Origin: CALAED01 sp937891035
GTDB lineage: Bacteria; Actinomycetota; Actinomycetes; Streptosporangiales; Streptosporangiaceae
Assembly (NCBI GenBank): GCA_035642125.1
Contig: DASQSZ010000081.1
Coordinates: 1-25,778 of the forward strand
Length of the DNA: 25,778 bases
Direction: 5' to 3'
Both the position numbers and the translations under genes were made by a program. Of this stretch, positions 1-7,410 are shown one piece after another (position 1 is the stretch's first letter; every line of letters starts with the position of its first letter). The notes below the pieces were generated by a model. It saw nothing but the letters and a program-made list of their open reading frames with translations, was not told the origin of the DNA and did not search any database.

Positions 1-382
1 TCGGCAGCGCGATGATACCGTCAACCCGTTGCTCGACGAGCCGGTCCACGATCTCCGCCTCCCGGGCGGGGTCGTCGTGCGAAGCGTCGATGATCACGTG
101 CTCGCCGAGGGACCCCGCGCACTCCAGCACCCCCGCCACCAGGCCGGCGCAAAACGGGTCGGTGACGTCGGGGACCAGCAGACCGATCCCGCCGGTGCGC
201 TGCAGCTTGAGGCTGCGCCCGAGCGCACTGGGCCGGTAGTCGAGCTCGCGGGCGGCGGCCAGCACCCGCTCGCGCGTGCGGGGGCTGACCGAGCCCGACC
301 CCGACAGCACCCGCGAGACGGTGGCGATGCCCACCCCGGCCGCCGCCGCGACGTCCTTGATGGTGATCGAGCGGTTCGGCAC
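1..382 (-). CDS. LacI-family transcriptional repressor (N-terminal part, runs off the window)
   Basis: Sugar-responsive DNA-binding repressor. About 127 residues are visible; the 3' end lies outside the window. The N-terminus reads SITIKDVAAAAGVGIATVSR, a LacI helix-turn-helix, followed by the hinge region (RPSALGRSLKLQRT) and the start of the periplasmic-binding-like core (IGLLVPDVTDPFCAGLV, then EAEIVDRLVEQRVDGII). I chose the GTG at 382 because an AGGGAGGAG Shine-Dalgarno lies about 8-11 bases upstream; a second in-frame GTG at 391 would sit directly on that motif. The gene diverges from a MalK-type ATPase gene, and a perfect 14-bp palindrome lies inside its own promoter, so it probably represses itself and that ATPase gene. 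The inducer sugar cannot be read from the sequence. Confidence 0.9.
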   Translation of the reverse strand, partial: MPNRSITIKDVAAAAGVGIATVSRVLSGSGSVSPRTRERVLAAARELDYRPSALGRSLKLQRTGGIGLLVPDVTDPFCAGLVAGVLECAGSLGEHVIIDASHDDPAREAEIVDRLVEQRVDGIIALP

Positions 383-465
383 CGGCGCCACCTCCTCCCT
401 GCCGGGCGTGCTCCTCGCCGGACGTGTCCGGGGCACGCGGAGTCGTTCACGCGACCTCGACCCGT

Positions 466-494
466 ACTCTATATGGAAACGTTTCCAGCCCCAA
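466..494 (-). promoter_or_regulatory. putative promoter of the lacI-type gene
   Basis: On the minus strand TTGGGG (-35-like, 494-489) is followed after 17 bases by TAGAGT (-10-like, 471-466). The perfect palindrome at 474-487 fills the spacer, so repressor binding there would block this promoter. Judged by eye only. Confidence 0.4.
474..487. promoter_or_regulatory. LacI-family operator, perfect 14-bp palindrome
   Basis: TGGAAACGTTTCCA is fully self-complementary and has the central CG typical of LacI/GalR operators. It lies about 90 bp upstream of the repressor start and inside its putative promoter. The natural reading is autoregulation. Confidence 0.75.
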
Positions 495-593
495 GGGCGG
501 TGTCGGGGGCGCCGCGCGGGAGGCGCCATGACGTCGGCGATTTCTCGCTTCCACGGTGCAGCACCTGGTGAGCGGCACGTGGGGACCGAGGTC

Positions 594-623
594 TTGACAG
601 CGCATCGGACCACCTGATGGAGT
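594..623 (+). promoter_or_regulatory. putative promoter of the first MalK-type ATPase gene
   Basis: A consensus -35 TTGACA (594-599) is followed after 18 bases by TGGAGT (618-623), a weak -10. Transcription would start near 630, inside the second operator, which fits repression by the divergent LacI-type protein. Confidence 0.4.
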
Positions 624-627
624 CTGT

Positions 628-641
628 TGGAAACGTATTCA
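628..641. promoter_or_regulatory. second LacI-type operator, imperfect
   Basis: TGGAAACGTATTCA matches the perfect upstream palindrome at 12 of 14 positions. It overlaps the expected transcription start of the ATPase gene. Two sites about 154 bp apart could allow DNA looping. Confidence 0.55.
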
Positions 642-689
642 CCGGCGGCCGCGGTCGGCGGCGACGGCCGAGCAAGGCGGAGGCCCCCG

Positions 690-1919
690 ATGGCACAGAT
701 CGTGCTGGACAACGTCGACAAGGTCTATCCCGGCGCGGTGCGCGCCGTGGACGGGCTCACCCTCGAGATCAAAGACGGCGAGTTCATGGTCCTGGTCGGG
801 CCGTCCGGATGCGGCAAGTCGACGGCGCTGCGCATGATCGCCGGCCTTGAGGACATCAGCGCCGGCACGGTCTCCATCGGCGACCGGGTGGTCAACGACC
901 TGGCCCCCAAGGACCGCGACATCGCCATGGTCTTCCAGAACTACGCGCTCTACCCGCACATGACCGTCGAGCAAAACCTCGCCTTCGGCCTGCAGCTGCG
1001 CGGCACGCCAAAGCCCGAGATCAAAAAGCGGGTCGCCGAGGCGGCCAAGATGCTCGGCCTCGACCAATACCTCAAGCGCAAGCCGGCCGCGCTGTCCGGC
1101 GGCCAGCGGCAGCGGGTCGCCATGGGCCGCGCCATCGTCCGCGAGCCGCAGGCGTACCTGATGGACGAGCCGCTGTCCAACCTCGACGCCAAGCTGCGGG
1201 TGTCGATGCGGGCCAGCCTCAACCAGCTACACGACCGGCTCGGCGTCACCACCGTCTACGTCACCCACGACCAGATCGAGGCCATGACGCTTGGCCACCG
1301 GGTCTGCGTGCTGCGTGAGGGCAGGTTGCAGCAGGTCGACACGCCACAGCGCCTGTTCGACAACCCGGTGAACCTGTTCGTCGCCGGGTTCATCGGCTCA
1401 CCCGCGATGAACTTCGTCACCGCCCAGCTGGTTCGCGACGGCGGCCCGCACGTCGCGTTCGCCGGTGAGAAGCTGCCGGTGCCCGAGGAGACCTTCGCCG
1501 GCAAGCCCGGCCTTGACGGCTATTTCGGCCGCGAGGTCATCGTCGGCGTCCGCCCCTCCGACTTCGAGGACGCCGCGCACGCCAACGCCCGCTGGGCGCG
1601 CATCCCGGTGCACACCAGCGTCACCGAAGAGCTCGGCAGCGAGATCAACGTCATCTTCACGATCGACGCCCCGCCGGTCGTCCACAAGGACACCACCGAC
1701 CTCGCCCAGGACGCCACCGAAGGCGAGGAGGATGCCGCCATCCCGCTCGTGGAGGACAAGGCGCTGTGGACGGCCCGGGTCAACGCCCGCTCGCACGTCC
1801 GCCCCGGCCAGGACATCGAGCTGGCCGTCGACACCAACAACCTGCACTTCTTCGACCCCGACAGCGGCGTGGCCATCGGGCACGCCGCCGCCCACGCCGT
1901 CGCGCCGGCCGGCGCCTAG
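690..1919 (+). CDS. MalK/UgpC/MsmX-type sugar ABC transporter ATPase (copy 1)
   Basis: Cytoplasmic ATPase that powers a carbohydrate importer; 409 aa. Walker A GPSGCGKST at residues 37-45, Q-loop in VFQNYALYPH, signature LSGGQRQRVAMGRA near 135-147, Walker B YLMDEP near 156-161, switch histidine in VTHDQ at 193. After about residue 235 comes a regulatory TOBE/MalK C-terminal region ending in NNLHFFDPDSGVAIG, with an acidic stretch (EGEEDAA). The ATG at 690 is preceded by GGCGGAGG at a 6-base spacing; an in-frame ATG at 627 is less likely because it overlaps the operator and lacks a good ribosome site. The gene stands alone, convergent with the permease operon whose own ATPase is a close paralogue. 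MsmX-type ATPases often serve several importers, so this one may too. Confidence 0.93.
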   Translation: MAQIVLDNVDKVYPGAVRAVDGLTLEIKDGEFMVLVGPSGCGKSTALRMIAGLEDISAGTVSIGDRVVNDLAPKDRDIAMVFQNYALYPHMTVEQNLAFGLQLRGTPKPEIKKRVAEAAKMLGLDQYLKRKPAALSGGQRQRVAMGRAIVREPQAYLMDEPLSNLDAKLRVSMRASLNQLHDRLGVTTVYVTHDQIEAMTLGHRVCVLREGRLQQVDTPQRLFDNPVNLFVAGFIGSPAMNFVTAQLVRDGGPHVAFAGEKLPVPEETFAGKPGLDGYFGREVIVGVRPSDFEDAAHANARWARIPVHTSVTEELGSEINVIFTIDAPPVVHKDTTDLAQDATEGEEDAAIPLVEDKALWTARVNARSHVRPGQDIELAVDTNNLHFFDPDSGVAIGHAAAHAVAPAGA

Positions 1920-1927
1920 GACGCCTC

Positions 1928-1963
1928 CCCCGCCGCGGGCCGACGGCCCGGCCCGCGGCGGGG
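1928..1963. terminator. GC-rich hairpin after the ATPase gene
   Basis: A perfect 14-bp stem, CCCCGCCGCGGGCC (1928-1941) with GGCCCGCGGCGGGG (1950-1963), and an 8-base loop start 8 bases after the stop codon. No T-run follows, as is common in actinobacteria. It could stop transcription from either side of this convergent pair. Confidence 0.6.
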
Positions 1964-2020
1964 AGCGACCATCGGCGTCGGCCATCGGCGTCCACACTCG
2001 CCAACAGCCCACCCACAGCG

Positions 2021-2041
2021 TTATCCACAACCTGTGGGTAA
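2021..2041. other. inverted pair of DnaA-box-like sequences / short hairpin
   Basis: TTATCCACA (2021-2029) is identical to the E. coli consensus DnaA box. Its near inverse TGTGGGTAA (2033-2041, i.e. TTACCCACA on the minus strand) follows after three bases. It lies between convergent genes with no dnaA or dnaN nearby. As RNA the pair would form a 9-bp stem with a 3-base loop, so it could equally be a terminator. Confidence 0.4.
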
Positions 2042-2093
2042 CGTGCGCGGGCGACCGGGTTCGGTGCGGCCCCGAGGCCTTACCAGGGCCGGC

Positions 2094-3029
2094 CTACTTC
2101 ACCGAACCGGCCATCACGCCTTGGACGAAGTACCGCTGGAAGGCGAAGAACACGATCAGCGGCACGATCAGCGACAGGAAGGCCCCCGGCGCGATGACGC
2201 CGATATTCGAGCCGAACTGCCTGACCTGCTGCTGGATCGCCACCGTCAGCGGCTGCGAGTCCCTGCTGGCGAAGATCAGCGCGACCAGCAGATCGTTCCA
2301 TACCCACAGGAACTGGAAGATCGTCAGCGACGCGATCGCCGGACCGCCCAGCGGCATGATCACTCGCATGAAGATCGTCCACTCGGTGCCGCCGTCCATC
2401 CTGGCCGCCTCGAGCAGGTCTCGGGGGATCCCGGCGAAATAGTTGCGCAGCAAGAAGATCGCGAACGGCAGGCCGAACGCCGTGTGGAACAACACGACGC
2501 CCGGGATCGTGCCGAACAGCCCCACGTCGCCGAACATCCTGGCCACCGGGATGAACCCGACCTGGACCGGCACGACCAGCAATCCGATGACGACCAGGAA
2601 CAGCCAGTCCCGGCCGGGGAACTCGATCCAGGCGAAGGCGTAGGCGGCGAGCGCCGCCACCACAACGACCAGGATCGTCGCCGGCACCGTGATGAGCACC
2701 GTGTTGACGAACGCCGAGGTGATGGTGTCGTTCTTGAGCAGTTCGCTGTAGTTGCCGAAGGTCAGCTGGGCCGGCGCGGTGAAGATCTGCCACCAGCCGC
2801 TGCCGGAGTTGTCGGTCTCCGAGCGCAGCGAGGCGATGAACAGCCCGAACGTCGGCAGCAGCCAAAACAGCGCGATGACGACCAAGCCGGCCTGGACGAC
2901 GCCGCCGCCGACCCGGTTGATGATCCGCGACGCGACGCCGCGCCGGGGCGCGCCGCCGAGGCCGTTGCGGCCGTCGAGGCGGCCCCCGCCCGGCGGCGCG
3001 GTCACCGCGTTGGTCGCTGTGTTACTCAC
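2094..3029 (-). CDS. carbohydrate ABC transporter permease, MalG type
   Basis: Inner subunit of the membrane channel of a CUT1-family sugar importer; 311 aa. After a Pro/Gly-rich cytoplasmic N-terminus the first membrane segment is VVQAGLVVIALFWLLPTFGL. The EAA coupling motif that docks on the ATPase is EAARMDGGTEWTIFMRVIMP. The C-terminus ends in FAFQRYFVQGVMAGSVK, typical of MalG-type permeases (QRYFV.G...GAVK). The GTG start at 3029 is preceded by GGGGGAG at suitable spacing. The start lies 12 bases after the stop of the partner permease, so the pair is surely co-transcribed. Last gene of the leftward operon. Confidence 0.93.
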   Translation of the reverse strand: MSNTATNAVTAPPGGGRLDGRNGLGGAPRRGVASRIINRVGGGVVQAGLVVIALFWLLPTFGLFIASLRSETDNSGSGWWQIFTAPAQLTFGNYSELLKNDTITSAFVNTVLITVPATILVVVVAALAAYAFAWIEFPGRDWLFLVVIGLLVVPVQVGFIPVARMFGDVGLFGTIPGVVLFHTAFGLPFAIFLLRNYFAGIPRDLLEAARMDGGTEWTIFMRVIMPLGGPAIASLTIFQFLWVWNDLLVALIFASRDSQPLTVAIQQQVRQFGSNIGVIAPGAFLSLIVPLIVFFAFQRYFVQGVMAGSVK

Positions 3030-3041
3030 CCTCGCTCCCCC

Positions 3042-4562
3042 CTACCCCTGCTCCTGGCGGAACCGCCGGATGTTGAACGCCATCGCCGGCAACACGAGCA
3101 GGAACAACACGGCGGCGATCGCGCTGCCGAGACCCTGGTCGTTACCGCCGCCGAAGGACTGGAGGTAGAACTGCAAGGCGAGCACGTTGGCGTCTTGCTG
3201 GGTCGCCCCCGGCGCGATGATGTACACCAGGTCGAAGATCTTCAACACGTTGATGACCAACGTGACGAGGACCACCACGATGACCGGCGCCAGCAGCGGC
3301 ATCGTCACCCGCCAGAACACCTGCAGTTCGGTGGCGCCGTCCACGCGCGCCGCCTCCAGGGCGTCGCGCGGGATGGCGGCCAGCCCGGCGCCGATCAACA
3401 CCATGGCGAACCCGGCCCACATCCAGACATACGCGCCGATGATCGCGGGCGTGACGAGGCCGGGGCCGAGCCAGTCCACGCCGTTGAACGGCGGGGTGAA
3501 ATTGCTCTCCGGCAGCCGCAGTTGGTAGGAGCCGGAGGGCAGGGACGAAAACACGAAGCCGCCGTCGTTGCCCGTGGTGGCCGTGCCGGTCACCCGCCCG
3601 CCGGACACCGCCTCCACCTTGATCCCCGACAGCGCCTTTTCGTTCGGGTCCGGCCGGTTTTGCGCGCCGCCGCCACCGGGCGCGAAGTCCACCCATACAG
3701 TGCCGGAGATCACGCCCGGCCGGGCCGCCGCCGGCTTGACCGTCGCGAGTTTCCGTTGCGTCTCGATGTTGACCGCCACCACCGGCAGCAGGGCGGGCCG
3801 GCCCGGCTGCACGGCCTGCTTGGTGATGAAACCCTCGCCCTGTGCGGTCAGCGGCCCGTTCGGCCGCGGGCGCGCGCCGGGGTAGCCGGTAGACGGCTGG
3901 AAAGTGTCGTGTGCCCCCACCACCACCGCGTTGAGCACGCCGCGTTCCGGCGCCCGGTCGTAGACCAAGGTGAAGATCACGCCGGCGGCCAGCATCGAGA
4001 TCGCCATCGGCATGAACACGATGAGCTTGAACGCCGAGGCCCACCGGATGCGCTCGGTCACCACCGCGAAGATCAGCCCTAGCGCGGTGATCAATGTCGG
4101 GGCGAAGACCACCCAGATGACGTTGTTCTTGATCGCCGTGAACATCGGCGAGTTCATGGCCAAGATGAAGTACGCGGCCACGTCGACCAGTGGCAGGCCG
4201 ATGAGCCCGATCCGCAGCGCCGTCGAACGCTGGACCGCGCCGGTGATAACCCCCAGCGTCAGCGCGATCACCGTCAGCACGGTGATCACCAGCACGAGCC
4301 CGATGGCCGCGCTGTCGCTCCAGCCGAACGTCACCGAGTCGGTGAACATCGAGACGTAGTTGTCCAGACCGACGAACCGGGAACCGCCCGCGTCGTACAG
4401 GCTCCGCCAGACCGTGTAGAGGATCGGGTAGAGCACCAGCAGGGCGAGCAGCACGATCGCGGGCAACAAGAAGCCGGCCGACAACCACGGCGGCGGACCC
4501 AGCCGCCCGCTCCCCGCCTCGGGGGTCGCGGGCGGCCGGGTTCCCACACTCTCTGTACTCAT
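3042..4562 (-). CDS. carbohydrate ABC transporter permease, MalF type, with CnaB-like extracellular insertion
   Basis: Partner channel subunit, 506 aa; family members of this kind are usually about 300 aa. Membrane segments by eye: near 28-52, 85-110, 117-138, 148-170, 178-201, 372-395, 424-445 and 480-498. EAA loop EAARVDGATELQVFWRVTMP at about 403-422 contacts the ATPase. Between the fifth and sixth segments lies a stretch of about 160 residues (206-366) that replaces the short loop of ordinary permeases. Its second half (about 284-350, from ISGTVWVDFAPGG to LPSGSYQLRLPE) resembles a CnaB/SdrD-B or carboxypeptidase-regulatory beta-sandwich. By topology it should face outside, near the binding protein. 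The ATG at 4562 has only a weak ribosome site. It sits 48 bases after the binding-protein gene. Confidence 0.92.
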   Translation of the reverse strand: MSTESVGTRPPATPEAGSGRLGPPPWLSAGFLLPAIVLLALLVLYPILYTVWRSLYDAGGSRFVGLDNYVSMFTDSVTFGWSDSAAIGLVLVITVLTVIALTLGVITGAVQRSTALRIGLIGLPLVDVAAYFILAMNSPMFTAIKNNVIWVVFAPTLITALGLIFAVVTERIRWASAFKLIVFMPMAISMLAAGVIFTLVYDRAPERGVLNAVVVGAHDTFQPSTGYPGARPRPNGPLTAQGEGFITKQAVQPGRPALLPVVAVNIETQRKLATVKPAAARPGVISGTVWVDFAPGGGGAQNRPDPNEKALSGIKVEAVSGGRVTGTATTGNDGGFVFSSLPSGSYQLRLPESNFTPPFNGVDWLGPGLVTPAIIGAYVWMWAGFAMVLIGAGLAAIPRDALEAARVDGATELQVFWRVTMPLLAPVIVVVLVTLVINVLKIFDLVYIIAPGATQQDANVLALQFYLQSFGGGNDQGLGSAIAAVLFLLVLPAMAFNIRRFRQEQG

Positions 4563-4610
4563 CGTCTCGTCGTCACGTCGTCACGTCGTAGTCCTCTTTG
4601 GCGGCCGTGG

Positions 4611-5945
4611 TCACTTGAAGGCCTTGGCGGCGTCGGCCTCCAGCTTCTCGGCCGTGCCGTCGACGTCCGACGGGTTCTTCAAGAAGTCCTGCAGATCGGC
4701 CCATTCGCCTTCGCCCTTGGTGCCGCCGAACGCCGCGGGCGCCAGGTCGGACATGTCGAACCGGAAGTCGTCGCCGGCGTCGATCACCGACTTGGCGATG
4801 CCCCGCTGGGTCTCATCGGGGTAGACCGAGATGTCGAGGGACTTGTTGGGCGAGGTGAACCCGCCAAGCTGCGCCCACTCCTTGGCCGCCTCGGTGGAGG
4901 CGAGGTAGGCCACCAGCGCCCTGGCGCCGGGGGTGTCCTTCATCATGGTCGCGGCGTCACCACCGCCGACGACCGGCGGCTGCTGGCCGACGGCCGGGAA
5001 CGGGAAGAACTTCGCGTCGGTGCCGACCTTGGCCTTGGTCTGCGCGGAGATGACGCCCGGCACGAAGTCGCCCTCGTAGACCATGGCCGCCTTGGGCGGG
5101 TCACCGAAGGCCTGGGTGACCGAGGTCGGCATGTCCATCCGCAGGGCGCCGCTGGCCCCGCCGGCGATGTAGTTCGGCTTGCCCCACAGCTCGGCCAGCG
5201 TCCTGAGCGCGTTCTTCACCGACGGGTCGGTCCACGGGATCTCATGCTTGGACAGCTGGTCGTATTTCTCGGTGCCGGCCTGCGAGACGTACACGTTCTC
5301 GAACCAGTCGGTGAGGGTCCAGCCGTCGCCGCCCGCGATGGCGATCGGCGTGGTGCCCGAGTCGGAGATGGTGCCGACGGTCTTGACGAAGTCGGCCCAG
5401 GTCGTCGGCGGCTGGGCGATGCCGGCGTCGCTGAAGGCCTGCGTGCGGTACCACACCGTCGACTTGTTGGCGACCTTGAAGTAGACGCCGTAAGGTTTGC
5501 CGTCGACCGAGCCGAGGTCCTGCCAGATCTTCGCGTAGTTCTGCTGCAGCGCCTGCTGGGCCTCGGCCGGAAGTGGCTTGATCCAGCCCTTCTGGGCGAA
5601 CTGCACCAGCACGCCCTGCTGGGCCAGCAGCGCGACGTCGGGCGGGGAGCCGCCGGAGACCTTCGAGCCGAGGAAGGTGCTTTGGTTGTCGCCCGTGGGG
5701 GTGTATTTCACGCTCGCGCCGGTCTTCTTGGCGAACGCGTCCAGCACCTTTTGGAAATTCTGCTGCTCTTGACCCGTCCAAACGGCGGCGACCTCGACCG
5801 TCTGGCCGTTGAGAGTCTGGCCGCCGCTTTGACCGCCCGCGGTGGAGCCGTCGCCATCGTCGCCGCCACCGCAACCGGCGGCTAGGAGCAGGCCCGCCAC
5901 CACGGCGGCCGTCACCTTTGGCAGACGCCATGTGCTGCGCATCAT
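4611..5945 (-). CDS. extracellular sugar-binding lipoprotein of the ABC importer
   Basis: Family 1 solute-binding protein, about 444 aa, anchored outside the membrane to deliver substrate to the permeases. The signal peptide ends in a lipobox, LLAAGC, with the lipidated Cys at residue 25. Then comes a Gly/Asp/Ser-rich linker and a mature domain starting VEVAAVWTGQEQQNFQKVL; PDVALLAQQGVLVQFAQKG and the Trp/Tyr-rich middle (DGKPYGVYFKVANKSTVWY) are typical of CUT1 binding proteins. The first ATG (5945) overlaps the stop of the upstream ATPase gene as TAATG; the next ATG (5942) is better spaced from AAGGGA, so either may be used. The frame is open far upstream inside the ATPase gene, but that extension is antisense-free noise. 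The ligand is unknown. Confidence 0.93.
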   Translation of the reverse strand: MMRSTWRLPKVTAAVVAGLLLAAGCGGGDDGDGSTAGGQSGGQTLNGQTVEVAAVWTGQEQQNFQKVLDAFAKKTGASVKYTPTGDNQSTFLGSKVSGGSPPDVALLAQQGVLVQFAQKGWIKPLPAEAQQALQQNYAKIWQDLGSVDGKPYGVYFKVANKSTVWYRTQAFSDAGIAQPPTTWADFVKTVGTISDSGTTPIAIAGGDGWTLTDWFENVYVSQAGTEKYDQLSKHEIPWTDPSVKNALRTLAELWGKPNYIAGGASGALRMDMPTSVTQAFGDPPKAAMVYEGDFVPGVISAQTKAKVGTDAKFFPFPAVGQQPPVVGGGDAATMMKDTPGARALVAYLASTEAAKEWAQLGGFTSPNKSLDISVYPDETQRGIAKSVIDAGDDFRFDMSDLAPAAFGGTKGEGEWADLQDFLKNPSDVDGTAEKLEADAAKAFK

Positions 5946-7150
5946 TATCCCTTCTGCGCGTCCCAGATGGCCGCGCCGGTTTCCAGATCGAAAAAGTGCA
6001 GCCGCCCCGTGTCGACGTGCACCGTCACCGGGTTGCCGACCTTGACGTTGGTGCGCGGGCTGAACCGCCCGACCAAAACGGTGTGCGGTGCGTCCAGACC
6101 GCCCAGCACGTCCGTGCCCGCGTCGCGGGCGAGTTCTTTGGTGTCTTCGGTGACGACCTGGGACGCCTCGACGGAAAAGTGCACGAGGACGTCCGACCCC
6201 ATGGCCTCGACCAGCTCGGCGGACGAGGTGAGCTTGGCCCCGTCCCTGCTCGCCACCAGCTCGGCGTCCTCCATGTCCTCGGGACGGATGCCCACGACGA
6301 CGGTGCGGCCCAGGTAACCGCGCAGCGCCGGCCGCTGCTGGATCACCTCGCCGGACACCGACATCGTCTGGCCGCCCACCTCGAGCCGTGGATCGTCGGC
6401 GGTGCCGGTGAACGTGCCCTGCAGCAGGTTCATCGCGGGCGAGCCGATGAAGCCGGCCACGAACAGGTTCGCTGGCCGGTCGTAGAGCTCCTGCGGCGGC
6501 GCCACCTGCTGCAGCTCGCCCTTTTTGATCACCGCGACCCGGTCGCCGAGGGTCATCGCCTCGGTCTGGTCGTGCGTGACGTAGATCGTGGTGACCCCGA
6601 GGTCGCGCTGGATGCGGGCGATCTCCGCGCGCATCTGCACGCGCAGCTTGGCGTCGAGGTTGGACAGCGGCTCGTCCATGAGGAACGCCTGCGGTTCGCG
6701 CACGATCGCCCGGCCCATCGCCACCCGCTGGCGCTGGCCGCCGGACAGGTTGCGCGGCTTGCGGTCGAGATGGTCGCTCAGCCCGAGGATCTCGGCGACC
6801 TCCTCGACCTTCTTGCGGATCTGGTCCTTGGGCGCCTTGCGCAGGGAAAGCCCGAACCCGATGTTGTCGCGGACCGACAGGTGCGGGTAGAGCGCGTAAC
6901 TCTGGAACACCATGGCCACGTCGCGGTCCCGGGAGGGGACACGGTTGACCACCCTGTCGCCGATGCGGACCTCGCCCTCGGAGATCTCTTCGAGCCCGGC
7001 CACCATCCGCAGGGCCGTGGTCTTGCCGCATCCCGACGGACCCACGAGGACCAGAAACTCGCTGTCGGCGATGTTGAGGTTGAGGTCACTCACCGCGCGT
7101 GTTCCGTCGGGATAGACCTTCCCCACACCGTCCAGGACGACCTCCGCCAC
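5945..7150 (-). CDS. MalK/UgpC-type sugar ABC transporter ATPase (copy 2)
   Basis: First gene of the importer operon; 401 aa. Walker A GPSGCGKTT at 37-45, Q-loop VFQSYALYPH, signature LSGGQRQRVAMGRA near 135-147, Walker B FLMDEP near 156-161, switch His193 in VTHDQTEAMT. The C-terminal TOBE/MalK region ends RLHFFDLETGAAIWDAQKG. It is a clear paralogue of the ATPase at 690-1919: both share the VV..DT.(D/E)LA.DA stretch in the regulatory domain. I chose the GTG at 7150 because GGGAG lies 6 bases upstream and because it gives the same N-terminus as the paralogue (AEVVLDGVGKVYPDG against AQIVLDNVDKVYPGA); the longer frame to 7267 adds unrelated residues. Its stop overlaps the binding-protein ATG by one base. 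Confidence 0.94.
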   Translation of the reverse strand: MAEVVLDGVGKVYPDGTRAVSDLNLNIADSEFLVLVGPSGCGKTTALRMVAGLEEISEGEVRIGDRVVNRVPSRDRDVAMVFQSYALYPHLSVRDNIGFGLSLRKAPKDQIRKKVEEVAEILGLSDHLDRKPRNLSGGQRQRVAMGRAIVREPQAFLMDEPLSNLDAKLRVQMRAEIARIQRDLGVTTIYVTHDQTEAMTLGDRVAVIKKGELQQVAPPQELYDRPANLFVAGFIGSPAMNLLQGTFTGTADDPRLEVGGQTMSVSGEVIQQRPALRGYLGRTVVVGIRPEDMEDAELVASRDGAKLTSSAELVEAMGSDVLVHFSVEASQVVTEDTKELARDAGTDVLGGLDAPHTVLVGRFSPRTNVKVGNPVTVHVDTGRLHFFDLETGAAIWDAQKG

Positions 7151-7410
7151 GACGTCTCCCTGTATCTGTAGTGCCGATTCAGCCCCTCCAGGTGGACACA
7201 CCGAAGCCTCGAGAGCGCCTAAACGTCGTACCTCCGTTCGTTCCCGCCACGCAACATTCCTGGCCATTGTGCGAGCTTCGTGAAGAGATCGTTACGTATA
7301 GGAGATGGCTTTTCGCACGTCGGCGACCTGTTCCGACCCGAAAAAGCGGTCTCGGCACCCCTCTCCGGACCGGTCAGCGACACATGGGCGGACTCCCGGG
7401 CACGGGGCAC
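7151..7410. other. 260-bp leader region of the sugar importer operon
   Basis: Must hold the promoter for the leftward ABC operon. I see no copy of the TGGAAACGTTTCCA operator here, so the four-gene operon may not be under the same LacI control as the lone ATPase gene. A weak candidate is TTGCGT, 18 bases, TACGAC on the minus strand. No convincing gene. Confidence 0.4.

Larger units (their letters stand above)
383..689. other. divergent intergenic region between repressor and ATPase genes
   Basis: This 307-bp gap holds two LacI-type operators (474-487 and 628-641) and one promoter candidate on each strand. I see no coding sequence in it; the open frames crossing it lack codon bias and homology I can recognise. 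Confidence 0.6.

Noticed and set aside
2021..2041. Chromosome origin
   Set aside because: Only two DnaA-like boxes, no AT-rich unwinding region and no dnaA/dnaN genes nearby.
2034..4082. 682-codon open frame on the plus strand
   Set aside because: It is antisense to the two permease genes, which have clear motifs; its product is Arg/Asp/His-rich low-complexity sequence typical of high-GC shadow frames.
4611..7031. 806-codon frame that would fuse an upstream part to the binding protein
   Set aside because: The first 362 residues are an out-of-frame reading of the ATPase gene; the real protein starts at the lipoprotein signal peptide.
7219..7410. 63-codon frame upstream of the importer operon
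   Set aside because: No ribosome site, no recognisable similarity, and it occupies the expected promoter region.
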